From: Leptospira ellinghausenii
GTDB lineage: Bacteria > Spirochaetota > Leptospiria > Leptospirales > Leptospiraceae
Direction: 5' to 3'
DNA: 64,000 nt
Assembly: GCF_003114815.1 (NCBI RefSeq)
Contig: NZ_BFAZ01000009.1
Span: 1,302,001-1,366,000, forward strand
Below, piece by piece: positions 53,118 through 61,728 of this stretch. The position numbers and the translations under genes were made by a program. The notes beneath the pieces are model-generated. The model did no database searches, had not been told where the DNA came from, and saw only the letters and a program-made list of their open reading frames with translations. How positions within the stretch are numbered: position 1 is the first letter of the stretch; each line of letters starts with the position of its first letter.

Positions 53118-55487
53118 CTAGTTGGGGCTAAAAGAAAGACCAATAAATGTAATATCGTCTGATTGTTCCCGATTTCCTCTGAATTGTGTCATTCTTTGGT
53201 CGAGGAATGAGGGAAGTTCTTTGACCGTTTTGTCTGCATTATAATGCAAAAAATCAATAAGAGTGTCCTCTCCGAATATTTCATCGCGTTCACTAAAGGC
53301 TTCTGTAATCCCATCCGAATATAAAAATAGTTTCGTTCCTGGTAAAAGTTTTAATTCTTGAACATGGTAATCAGTTTCCAAAATACCTAACACTCGTTGG
53401 GTTTTAGAATGTAATTTGATTTGCCCATCAGCACGCATTTCTATCAAGGAAAGATGTCCTGCATTTACATATTTAAATACATTTTCTGTGGAGTCGAATA
53501 TTCCACCAAGCAAGGTCATAAATTCATTCCCTTTGTATCTCGCACGAAAAAAGGAATTAATTTCTCGGAATAATCCTTCCAGCGAAGTACCATTTCTAAG
53601 TTGTTCTCTCACAATACCTTTAATGGCACTCACTAAAAATCCAGTTCCAAGTCCATGACCAGCAACATCACCTAACAAAACAATCATTTTGGTATTAGAA
53701 ATAGGGATGATATCTAAGTAATCTCCTGAAATACCAACAGCGGGTTTTGATATATAACCGTAATCAATACCTTTTACTTCACTTGGTAGGATCAATCGTA
53801 AGGTGTTGTCGACAATGGAAGCTGTTTGTATATCTCTTACAATTTTACGTTTTTGAATTTCATCTTCCAATAAACTATAGTTTTCAAGTAACATTCCTGA
53901 AATTTTCACAACTTCATTAATGAATTTTAATTCTCCAATGGAAAAATATTTTTTATCTAATTTTTCTCCGATTAAAATCATAGCTTGGATATTCTTTTTG
54001 TTTGAGGAAGAATCATAGGCTGGAAATGCCAATTGAACATGTAATCCTTTCAGAAAATTATAAAGTGTTTCTCTAAGTCCTATTCCATATTCTAAATGTG
54101 AGGTGACAGTGACACGATCAGTACTTTTGAAATAATTCCAAATCTCTGATTGTGGGGAGATTCTCATAAAATCAATATTTCTGAGATCAGTATTTGCAAA
54201 TTGATCACCTGGAATAAGGATGATTAAATTAGAAACATTTACCGTTTCCTTAACAGTTTTGTTAATCGTGAGAATTGTTTTTCTCATTGATAATGGCGAA
54301 GATAACAATGCAGTGATTTTATTGATACCGGCACTGAGTTTTGGATTTTTCTCAAAAAACCAATAGTCGAAAAATTCCTTCACTTTAAGTTTCAGCGGAA
54401 TTAAATATGCTGTTACTAAAAATAAAAAGATAAAATTAAAAACCCATCTATCTTTTAAGTAACGGATGGGTAAAAGATAATCTAAAACAAAAATAGATCC
54501 AACATATGTTCCTAAAATAATAGCTACTAAAATTAAAGTAATAATACTCGGTGTAAAGATTACAAACGATGGAACAAAAGTGTAACGATATGTACCATAG
54601 AAAAAACTGAGTATAAATAATAAGTATGTAAATATAAAGAAAGATCGGTGAACATAAAACCAAGGATAACCATCAAAAAATAAAATACTTGTAGGTAAGG
54701 CTACATAGATGACAATAGAAAATACTAACACCAACCGTTTTAGAAGTGCTTCTTCTTGAGGTTTTGATCGTATTAACTCAACGACATTTGCAATGATATT
54801 TATCGATCCAAATAAAACAGTTATTGCATGTGCAACAATTCCTATTCGTTCAATCAGAATTAAATCATACTTCTCTTGTGATGCAATCATTGCCATAATG
54901 AAAGATATCAACACTTGTGGTAATAACCATTTTGAATTAATTTCTTTCCCTCGAAGGCGATAGATTAAATGGTATTGTAAAAAACTTCCTAAATATAAGG
55001 TTAATATGAATAAAAATATGGAATTTTTGAAAGCGAGTACAAATACATTGGATAAAATAATTAATCCAAAATTAAAGAAAAATCCAAATATTAATGCATC
55101 TCTGGTTGAATAATAAAAATAAACAGCAATTGCTAGACTAAAAAATGCTAAAAATAAATCAGAAAAAAATACACCTAGAACATCTGTTTTGCGAATATTC
55201 TTTAATTTAAATTCTTCTTCGTAAATTTCTCCCTGTGAGTTTTTAAGTTTTAACGTATAGGAATCTATACCAGACAAGTCACCAATGGATTCAAACCTTT
55301 CCAAATCGGAAGTGACAATTGAATTTCCCCAATGGGCCCTATTGTCTTCACCAATATTAACAATCAATCCTGATGGGTAATAATAAAAGGGAAGTTTTTT
55401 TGAACTATTTTGAATTCCAATAAACGAAAAAAACAGGATAAGGAAAAATAGTAAAGAGGAGAGGATTGTGATTGCCAGTTCTCTCAT
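53118..55487 (-). CDS. Membrane SpoIIE-type serine phosphatase with GAF-like domain
   Basis: 789 residues. One N-terminal helix, then a small extracytoplasmic region (30-105) with GDLSGIDSYTLKLKNSQGE, PDZ-like. Eight or more membrane helices follow (105-370). A GAF-like region (about 385-545) precedes the phosphatase domain (555-789). The active-site residues are kept: Asp589 and Asp592 in GISGDYLDI, Asp607 in GDVAGHG, SDGITEA and SDDITF. It should remove phosphate from a STAS-type protein. It overlaps the upstream degenerate homologue by 4 bases. Confidence 0.93.
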   Translation of the reverse strand: MRELAITILSSLLFFLILFFSFIGIQNSSKKLPFYYYPSGLIVNIGEDNRAHWGNSIVTSDLERFESIGDLSGIDSYTLKLKNSQGEIYEEEFKLKNIRKTDVLGVFFSDLFLAFFSLAIAVYFYYSTRDALIFGFFFNFGLIILSNVFVLAFKNSIFLFILTLYLGSFLQYHLIYRLRGKEINSKWLLPQVLISFIMAMIASQEKYDLILIERIGIVAHAITVLFGSINIIANVVELIRSKPQEEALLKRLVLVFSIVIYVALPTSILFFDGYPWFYVHRSFFIFTYLLFILSFFYGTYRYTFVPSFVIFTPSIITLILVAIILGTYVGSIFVLDYLLPIRYLKDRWVFNFIFLFLVTAYLIPLKLKVKEFFDYWFFEKNPKLSAGINKITALLSSPLSMRKTILTINKTVKETVNVSNLIILIPGDQFANTDLRNIDFMRISPQSEIWNYFKSTDRVTVTSHLEYGIGLRETLYNFLKGLHVQLAFPAYDSSSNKKNIQAMILIGEKLDKKYFSIGELKFINEVVKISGMLLENYSLLEDEIQKRKIVRDIQTASIVDNTLRLILPSEVKGIDYGYISKPAVGISGDYLDIIPISNTKMIVLLGDVAGHGLGTGFLVSAIKGIVREQLRNGTSLEGLFREINSFFRARYKGNEFMTLLGGIFDSTENVFKYVNAGHLSLIEMRADGQIKLHSKTQRVLGILETDYHVQELKLLPGTKLFLYSDGITEAFSERDEIFGEDTLIDFLHYNADKTVKELPSFLDQRMTQFRGNREQSDDITFIGLSFSPN

Positions 55488-56752
55488 TGGACTTCCAGCT
55501 CTTTAAAATTAAATTTTAATACAGGTTCTCCACGCTGTTGTATGATGATGGGGCCTTTGTCCATACTAATCATATTTTTCCAACCCATACTCGCCACAAC
55601 TTCTTCCGAATTTCTGATAATCTTAAATTGTTTTCCTTCTTGAATGATATAAAGTTCAGAATAACCAATTTTACCTATGATCATTTCATAGTTTTCTTTC
55701 CAGTCTAACTTTTGAAAGGTGGATTGGATGAGTGTTTTAATATCAGAAAAACCCTTCAGTAATTTTAATCTAGATTGTGAGTATACCACTCCTAAAATAT
55801 AAGAAAGAATAATGCCAATATGTTGGTATGATTTTCCTGCATTTAAAATGACAAAAAACCAACTACCATCCTCTACTTGAAAAAATTCTATTAAGTTTCG
55901 ATTGGTTCGTTTAAAAGGTATAATCTCCCAACCAAGAATATTCGGAATTGTTCCTGTTTCTAATAAATTTTGTACACGTACAGCATACTCCGCTTCTTTT
56001 TGGTACTTTTTATTTTCAGAGATGTGATAAGAGAGGATATGATTATGAATTGTAAGTGCGGATTGACCTGCTAATAAGGACAAACTGTGACTGGCGTCTG
56101 AATTTGGAATATTGGATACTGCAATGAATCCAAATAATTTTTCTCGAAAGATAAATGGATAAATATAATTGGCATGTAATTCCATGAAGTCATTGTTAAT
56201 GTTTTCATTTGAGAATGTATTTGCAACGGATGCTCCATTACGATTTGCTAATAAAAACGATTGAAAACTCGATTTTACTAAAATGTCTTTTGTTGGACTT
56301 AATTTTTTTTGTCTTCCACGAAAGTAGGAGTGAAAAGCAAAGGTTCCATTTTGAGTTAAAACTGCCATCGTACCGGATTGACTGCCAGTAATTTTCACCA
56401 TATCGGGAAAAACATTTTTAATCAACGCATCGAAATTAAATCGTTTGATGGCTTGGCGATAAGACTCTGCGTCTTCAGTCAAATATTCTGACAAAAACTT
56501 TGTTCGCATATACCTTGCTAATCGTTCAATCAATGGCAGATATAAAATTAGAGCAAAAGCACTTGTCAAAAGAAGTGCTAATTCCAATCGATATGACATG
56601 GTTTCAGGTATCTGAACTAAAATGATGAAATAAGAAACATACACTAATAAAATAAAAACAGATCGAGTGAATAAGTTTGTAACCGAAAGTTTTAATTGGT
56701 AACTTGACGGTAAAAAAAATTTCAATGTATTTCTTATTTTATTTAAACTCAT
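55484..56752 (-). CDS. GAF plus degenerate SpoIIE-like protein, membrane-anchored
   Basis: 422 residues. Two membrane helices (28-47 and 55-75), a GAF-like domain (about 105-240) and a C-terminal domain (260-420) with the fold order of SpoIIE: IPNILGWEIIP, RNLIEFFQVEDGSWFFVILNAGKSYQHIGIILSYIL. The metal Asp residues of active SpoIIE are missing: Asp589/Asp592 of the neighbour correspond to Glu289/Gln292, GDVAGHG corresponds to LNAGKS, and SDG and DD motifs are absent. I infer a non-catalytic pseudophosphatase, perhaps a regulator of the next gene. Overlaps argJ and that gene by 4 bases each. Confidence 0.75.
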   Translation of the reverse strand: MSLNKIRNTLKFFLPSSYQLKLSVTNLFTRSVFILLVYVSYFIILVQIPETMSYRLELALLLTSAFALILYLPLIERLARYMRTKFLSEYLTEDAESYRQAIKRFNFDALIKNVFPDMVKITGSQSGTMAVLTQNGTFAFHSYFRGRQKKLSPTKDILVKSSFQSFLLANRNGASVANTFSNENINNDFMELHANYIYPFIFREKLFGFIAVSNIPNSDASHSLSLLAGQSALTIHNHILSYHISENKKYQKEAEYAVRVQNLLETGTIPNILGWEIIPFKRTNRNLIEFFQVEDGSWFFVILNAGKSYQHIGIILSYILGVVYSQSRLKLLKGFSDIKTLIQSTFQKLDWKENYEMIIGKIGYSELYIIQEGKQFKIIRNSEEVVASMGWKNMISMDKGPIIIQQRGEPVLKFNFKELEVQ

Positions 56753-57903
56753 GTTGTGTAATAGGCATTTTCTTGGATGTATCCTTCCGTAAAGTCACAA
56801 CTCCAAAAAGTTTTTTGAAAGTTACCAGTATTGAGTTCAACCGTAATGAAAATTTCTTCATTTGATTTTAAATATTCGGCTAACTTTGATTTGGTCTCAT
56901 TACTTGCACCTTTAACGGAAATCCCACCCAATTGGATTTCTAAGTGATCATATGGAATTGGTTCGTCAAAAACTTTACCAATTGCCATGATGAAACGTCC
57001 CCAGTTTGGATCCCCTCCGTAAATAGCGGTTTTGACGAGAGGTGAGTTTAAAATTGATTTTCCAATCTTTGTAACTTGGAGATCGTCTCTTCCATTTTTA
57101 ACAGTCAGTTCAATTAATTTACTCGCACCCTCACCATCTCTTGCAATTTTTTTCGAAAGTTCTGTGGCTATGTCTTTTAACATAGATTCAAAATCCTGAT
57201 CGGGGATGATTCCTAGTTTACCAGAGCACATTAATACAACGGTATCACTCGTGGAAGTATCCGAATCGATAGTGATACAGTTGTAAGTTCGATCCACAAC
57301 ACGTTTTAGAATTCCTTTTAGATCTTTCGACTCAGGTAAAAAATCGCATAGGATATAGGATAACATCGTCGCCATATTAGGTTCGATCATACCTGCACCT
57401 TTTGCAATTCCGTACATCACACCTTCATTTCCGTTATGTGAATATGTTCGATAGGAAATTTTTTTCTTTGTATCTGTCGTCATTATGGCTTCAGCTACTT
57501 CATCTAAATTTCCAGGTTTTAAGTTTTCTTTGGCAGTTGTGCAGGCAGTTAAAATTTTTTCGATAGGAAGAGGAACACCAATCACTCCCGTGGACGAAGG
57601 CAAAATATCTTCTTTGGTTATCCCCAATGATTTGGCTAAGGTTTCACAAATTTGATAGGAGTCCTTGATTCCTTTTTCACCAGTAGCCACATTGGAATTT
57701 TTGGAATTGATGACGATGGCTTGTAAGTATCCATCTTTGATATGATCACGGCCAACATAAATGGGAGCTCCAGGAAAATTATTCCGAGTGAATACCGCAG
57801 CCGCAGAACAGCGAACCTCAGAATAAATCACAGCAAAATCTAAACTTGTATCTTTGATTCCAATATTTTTGCCAAAGGAGTAAAATCCCAAAGGATACTT
57901 CAT
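56749..57903 (-). CDS. argJ: Glutamate N-acetyltransferase / ornithine acetyltransferase
   Basis: 384 residues. The self-cleavage site is KGAGMIEPNMATMLSY with nucleophile Thr179, giving alpha and beta chains. GVIGVPLP, CITIDSDTSTSD and GGDPNWGR complete the family pattern. It moves acetyl from N-acetylornithine to glutamate in arginine synthesis. It is the first gene of a set with two SpoIIE-type proteins that overlap it in ATGA fashion, not with arginine genes. A gap of 51 bases separates it from the sensor-kinase gene upstream. Confidence 0.96.
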   Translation of the reverse strand: MKYPLGFYSFGKNIGIKDTSLDFAVIYSEVRCSAAAVFTRNNFPGAPIYVGRDHIKDGYLQAIVINSKNSNVATGEKGIKDSYQICETLAKSLGITKEDILPSSTGVIGVPLPIEKILTACTTAKENLKPGNLDEVAEAIMTTDTKKKISYRTYSHNGNEGVMYGIAKGAGMIEPNMATMLSYILCDFLPESKDLKGILKRVVDRTYNCITIDSDTSTSDTVVLMCSGKLGIIPDQDFESMLKDIATELSKKIARDGEGASKLIELTVKNGRDDLQVTKIGKSILNSPLVKTAIYGGDPNWGRFIMAIGKVFDEPIPYDHLEIQLGGISVKGASNETKSKLAEYLKSNEEIFITVELNTGNFQKTFWSCDFTEGYIQENAYYTT

Positions 57904-57954
57904 AATTACCTACCGGATACCAATATTCTATCCAGGGACTTCTCTTACGAGAAT

Positions 57955-59319
57955 CTATTTTTTAGGAAAAACAAAGGAGAAAATGGATCCACCTTTTGGG
58001 TTGGGAGACACAGAAACTTCACCAGAATGTAACCTTGCAATGTGTTTTACAATGGAAAGTCCAAGGCCAGTCCCACCCTCTTTTCGCGAGCGGTTGGTAT
58101 CAACTCTGAAAAAACGTTCAAAAATCCTTTCTGCGTCTTCAGAAGAAATACCAATTCCTTGGTCGATAACTTGGATCACATTCTGTTCTTCAGTGGTGGA
58201 AACTTTGACAATGACACTGGAACCTTCTGGGCTATAGGCAGATGCGTTTGATATCAAATTTACAAGTAAATCTTCCAATAACAATCGATCCGCTCGAACC
58301 TTTAGATCAAATGGAATGTCGAGAACCAAGTTTTGTTTTTTCTGAGAATAAATCACTCCAAGAGATTCCGAAACATTTTTGACCAATTCTAAAATAGAAA
58401 CATCTGTAAGATTTAAAACTGTTTTGTGGTTTTCCAATCTTGAAACTGTTAACATGTCTTCTACAATTCGTATGAGCCGATCTGTGTTTCGAAGAATTGC
58501 ATCCAAAAATTTTCGTTCGTTCGAATCAGGTGGAAGTTTTAGTTTATATTCTAAAGTTTCCGCATAACCTTTGATAGATGTAATTGGGGTTTTTAATTCG
58601 TGGGATGCGTTTTGGAAGAATTGTTCTCTTATCAATTGATTTTGTCTGTCTTCCGTAATATCGGATATCACTCCAATATATAATTGAACCATGGCATCTG
58701 ATTTAATAGGATAAATTCTAGCTGTGTAAAAATGAAGTCCATCCTGGAATTCAGTTTTTCCTTCTTTTCCAGATTTAATTTTATCGGTGATAAAATTAAG
58801 CAGTTCTTTGTTTTTGATTGAGGGTATAAATTCTTTGAATTGCGAATTTTTCTCAATTAAGGTTTCTGCAATATTTCGATTCAAAAATAGAAATTTATGA
58901 TTTCTATCAATTGCAAAAACACCCTCTTTTAAATTTTGAAGTAAGTAATTAAATTTTTCCTTTTCAACGGTAAGATCTAAAAATTGAACTTTAAGTCGCC
59001 TCGCCATTTCATTGATAGAAGATGCAAGTGTTGCCAATTCCCGAATGTCAGGTGATGACAATTCAACACCAAAATCACCTGCATTGATTTCTTTTGTTTT
59101 TTTCTCAACCGTTGCAAGTGGGTCTGTGATTCGCATTGCAATGTTTGTTGAAATATAAAAAGTCCCAAATATGGCAATGAGTACAAAACCAAATAGGATA
59201 AGTGGTCTTACGGCTGGGACAACCAAATCATAAATATAAAATACACCCAATGCAAGGGTCAAAAGTACAAGTAAAAGACCCCAATTGAGAAGGAGAAGTG
59301 TTGAAAAAAAACTACGCAT
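57955..59319 (-). CDS. PhoR-like sensor histidine kinase
   Basis: 454 residues. Two membrane helices (8-28 and 38-58) with almost no periplasmic loop, then HAMP (58-112), PAS (about 125-225), HisKA with His240 (NASHELKTPITSI), and the ATPase with NLISNASAYS, VIDQGIGIS and GGTGLGLSIV. The lack of a sensing loop suggests that the signal comes from the membrane, a partner protein or the PAS domain. It overlaps the response regulator by 8 bases, its clear partner. The PhoR label is by layout only; no phosphate genes lie nearby. Confidence 0.93.
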   Translation of the reverse strand: MRSFFSTLLLLNWGLLLVLLTLALGVFYIYDLVVPAVRPLILFGFVLIAIFGTFYISTNIAMRITDPLATVEKKTKEINAGDFGVELSSPDIRELATLASSINEMARRLKVQFLDLTVEKEKFNYLLQNLKEGVFAIDRNHKFLFLNRNIAETLIEKNSQFKEFIPSIKNKELLNFITDKIKSGKEGKTEFQDGLHFYTARIYPIKSDAMVQLYIGVISDITEDRQNQLIREQFFQNASHELKTPITSIKGYAETLEYKLKLPPDSNERKFLDAILRNTDRLIRIVEDMLTVSRLENHKTVLNLTDVSILELVKNVSESLGVIYSQKKQNLVLDIPFDLKVRADRLLLEDLLVNLISNASAYSPEGSSVIVKVSTTEEQNVIQVIDQGIGISSEDAERIFERFFRVDTNRSRKEGGTGLGLSIVKHIARLHSGEVSVSPNPKGGSIFSFVFPKK

Positions 59320-59986
59320 CTCGGAATCGATAACCGACTCCGCGGATCGTTTCGAGTCGTTCTTTTTCTGAGAGTAGTTTATCTCTTAATCGTTTGATAT
59401 TCACATCTACTGTTCGATCGGTGACAAAAACGTCTTTACCCCAAATTCTATCTAAAAGTTTGTCTCGTGAAAAGGCAACTCCTGGATTTCCAGCAAACAG
59501 CTGTAATAATTTAAATTCGATTAACGTTAGGTCAATCTCGGTTCCTTCGACAAAAACTTTGTGAGCAGTTGGATTGATTTGGATTTTTCCAGTGGTGATT
59601 GTCCCCTGTACTTCTTGGCTCGGATCTGTTGTCCTTCTTGTAACAGTTCGTACTCGTGCTACCAGTTCTCTAATATTAAAAGGTTTACGGATATAATCAT
59701 CTGCACCTAACTCAAGTCCCAGTACCACATCGGTTTCGCCTGTTTTTGCAGTGACCATTAGGATTGGGATTTGTGGGTACTTTTCTTTGATCCTTCTACA
59801 GAGATCCATTCCACCGATACCAGGTAACATTAAATCTAAGATAATGCCATCAGGGAGATTTTTTTCTAAACGAGGGAGGACTTCCATTCCATTATGGCAA
59901 ACTTCCGTTTGGAATCCTTCTTCTTCCAAATGAAATTGGATGAGGCCGGCAATGTCTTCTTCGTCATCTACGATCAATATTTTCAT
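59312..59986 (-). CDS. OmpR/PhoB-family response regulator
   Basis: 224 residues. The receiver has DDEED near residues 7-11, phospho-acceptor Asp51 (IILDLMLPG), Thr in VTAKTG and Lys in IRKPFN. The C-terminal winged helix has LTLIEFKLLQLF, the recognition region VDVNIKRLRDKL and a final IRGVGYRFRD. It binds DNA as a dimer when phosphorylated. It is the first gene of the pair with the sensor kinase. The 71 bases upstream (59987-60057) must contain its promoter. Confidence 0.95.
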   Translation of the reverse strand: MKILIVDDEEDIAGLIQFHLEEEGFQTEVCHNGMEVLPRLEKNLPDGIILDLMLPGIGGMDLCRRIKEKYPQIPILMVTAKTGETDVVLGLELGADDYIRKPFNIRELVARVRTVTRRTTDPSQEVQGTITTGKIQINPTAHKVFVEGTEIDLTLIEFKLLQLFAGNPGVAFSRDKLLDRIWGKDVFVTDRTVDVNIKRLRDKLLSEKERLETIRGVGYRFRDA

Positions 59987-60057
59987 GAATTGCCTTTAAA
60001 ATAGCAGTGATTCATTACAAAAAGAATACAAAATGATGACAAAAAATCGATTCCCGA

Positions 60058-60438
60058 TCATTTACCAAGCATTTGGTTGATGTCTCGGATCGCTTTTCGT
60101 TGGCGAAGAAGTATCAACCCTAAAAATCCAGTGAACAATAGGAAAGCCAGTACATAGACCCAGAGTAACGATCTTAATCGCGCTTGTTCTTTTTCGATCG
60201 CTTGGATTTCTTCTAAATGTGAGATGAGAAAGTAAAAATGATCTGCTTTTGGATAGGATTTTTTCACTTCCAACCGTAAATCGGAGACAAGAACCTTTGC
60301 TTCTTCTTTGGAAAGAGATTCCACTAAACGGATCGACTTGTCTAGGTCCATGTTCAAAAAATCTTCTGCTGATGGGAGTGGTTCTGCAGACAATGTGGAT
60401 ACGAATAAAAATAAGAAGGAAAATAAAAGACCTTTCAC
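60058..60438 (-). CDS. Small exported/membrane protein of the ECF operon
   Basis: 126 residues. A signal peptide (ending LSAEPLP, about residue 19) is followed by a helical region (24-85) and one membrane helix (about 88-110), then a short basic tail (RQRKAIRDINQ). It would sit in the inner membrane with a periplasmic helical domain. I do not recognise the family. It is the last gene of the operon led by the PilZ-like gene and including an ECF sigma factor. Confidence 0.65.
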   Translation of the reverse strand: MKGLLFSFLFLFVSTLSAEPLPSAEDFLNMDLDKSIRLVESLSKEEAKVLVSDLRLEVKKSYPKADHFYFLISHLEEIQAIEKEQARLRSLLWVYVLAFLLFTGFLGLILLRQRKAIRDINQMLGK

Positions 60439-60444
60439 AAACGT

Positions 60445-60801
60445 TTAAACCTCTTCAAATCCAAGTTTCTCTTTCCATGCATTCAGAAAAGGAATTCTTG
60501 TGTTGAGGAGTAAAAAGCCAAGCACTAAGGAATAAAAACAAAAAAACAAACTCGAACTGATGAGGAGAGGGAGTAAATAAATGGAACTCTCATCTTGTTG
60601 GATGGAAAAAAGCATCGTTCCGAACGGAATCAGTAATAACAAAAAGGAAACAAAGAGAGAAGAGAATAAAAACTTAAGAGGCAAAATTTGGCTTAACACT
60701 CTGACTCTGATGATAGAAGGAACTTCCATGTGTTTTAAAAATGGATCTGGCTCAGAGAAAATACCTTCGGGAAAAATAATCCTTTTATCCTTCAATTTCA
60801 T
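60445..60801 (-). CDS. Small membrane protein coupled to the ECF sigma factor
   Basis: 118 residues with an N-terminal cytoplasmic stretch (1-43) and two membrane helices (about 45-65 and 75-97). Its start lies inside the sigma-factor gene (17-base overlap), a position commonly taken by anti-sigma genes. It has no H-x3-C-x2-C zinc motif, so if it is an anti-sigma factor it is of a different type. Function is otherwise unknown. Confidence 0.65.
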   Translation of the reverse strand: MKLKDKRIIFPEGIFSEPDPFLKHMEVPSIIRVRVLSQILPLKFLFSSLFVSFLLLLIPFGTMLFSIQQDESSIYLLPLLISSSLFFCFYSLVLGFLLLNTRIPFLNAWKEKLGFEEV

Positions 60802-61306
60802 GAGACCACCATTTTCTTAAAAGTTCCTTACCCCGTGAGATATGACTTTTTATTGTGTTCAGTTTGATATTGAGATCGTTCGCAATTTCCTTCAAAGGTT
60901 TGTTCTCAAAATAATGCAAATGGATCGGCAGTTGGTATGATTTGGGGAGTTTTGCGATGAGTGAATGTAATGTGAGCTGAGTTTCTTCTTTGTCCAAAAT
61001 TTCGGCAACTGAAGGTTTGGATTTGTCTGCAACAGTTGATACGTCTTCTGTCCAATCAGTGATGAGATGAGATTTCTTTTTGTTAACTTTAGTTAAGCGA
61101 AATTTTGCAATTTGAAACAACCATGTAGAAAATTGAGCTTCTCCACGGAATTGACTTAAGGATTCGTAGGCTTTGAGAAAAACTTCTTGGGTGAAATCCT
61201 CTGCTTCCTCTTCCGATAAAAAAGCTTTGCGTGCTTGAGAAAATACCATCCCCTGGTACCGTTTCATCAGTACTTCAAATTGAGAAACATCTCCATGTAA
61301 AACCAA
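60785..61306 (-). CDS. ECF-type RNA polymerase sigma factor
   Basis: 173 residues from TTG. Region 2 (about 10-75) has FEVLMKRYQGMVFSQA, EEAEDFTQEVFLKAYES and FSTWLFQIAKFRLT. Region 4 (about 115-165) has LHSLIAKLPKSYQLPIHLHYFE and the helix-turn-helix KEIANDLNIKLNTIKSHISRGKELL. The start is uncertain: the frame stays open upstream and encodes DEDWNSIQ, an N-terminus typical of ECF sigma factors, but contains no ATG, GTG or TTG within the next 90 bases. The 3' end overlaps a small membrane protein gene. Confidence 0.92.
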   Translation of the reverse strand: MVLHGDVSQFEVLMKRYQGMVFSQARKAFLSEEEAEDFTQEVFLKAYESLSQFRGEAQFSTWLFQIAKFRLTKVNKKKSHLITDWTEDVSTVADKSKPSVAEILDKEETQLTLHSLIAKLPKSYQLPIHLHYFENKPLKEIANDLNIKLNTIKSHISRGKELLRKWWSHEIEG

Positions 61307-61353
61307 CTGGATGGAATTCCAGTCTTCGTCGTTACATTTCCGTTTGGTCTCTG

Positions 61354-61728
61354 TTAACGGCTCAGTTTGTAAAAGGTCAAGAGACCGAGTCCAATTGCGA
61401 ATGGGATTAACCCTCCTAACATCGCCATAGAACGACCTAAGACGAGTATAAATACAAACGATAACGTAAATCCAGTGAATGTCAACAAAAGACCTAGTAA
61501 AAAAGAATACAATCTGATGTCAAAACTCCAAGGTTTGTACTGACCTGACTGGATCAGTGCCATTTTCTGTTTATGCCACCATTGGAACAAAAAAAACAAA
61601 AATGTGGTCCCAAAAATGATCCCAATATGGGGAACTAAATACAAAGCCAGTCGGTAAGGATCAGAACCACCTTGGTTTTGAATTTCTCTTAATAGTGTAA
61701 CGATTGTTTCATACTGCTCGGGTGTCAT
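61354..61728 (-). CDS. Small multi-pass membrane protein
   Basis: 124 residues with three membrane helices (about 28-50, 70-92 and 98-118) and a short polar N-terminus (EQYETIVTLLREIQNQGG). The segment WWHKQKMALIQSGQYKP sits on the cytoplasmic side. No family recognised with confidence. It overlaps the PilZ-like gene upstream by 4 bases and precedes the ECF sigma gene by 47 bases, so it belongs to the same operon. Confidence 0.65.
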   Translation of the reverse strand: MTPEQYETIVTLLREIQNQGGSDPYRLALYLVPHIGIIFGTTFLFFLFQWWHKQKMALIQSGQYKPWSFDIRLYSFLLGLLLTFTGFTLSFVFILVLGRSMAMLGGLIPFAIGLGLLTFYKLSR

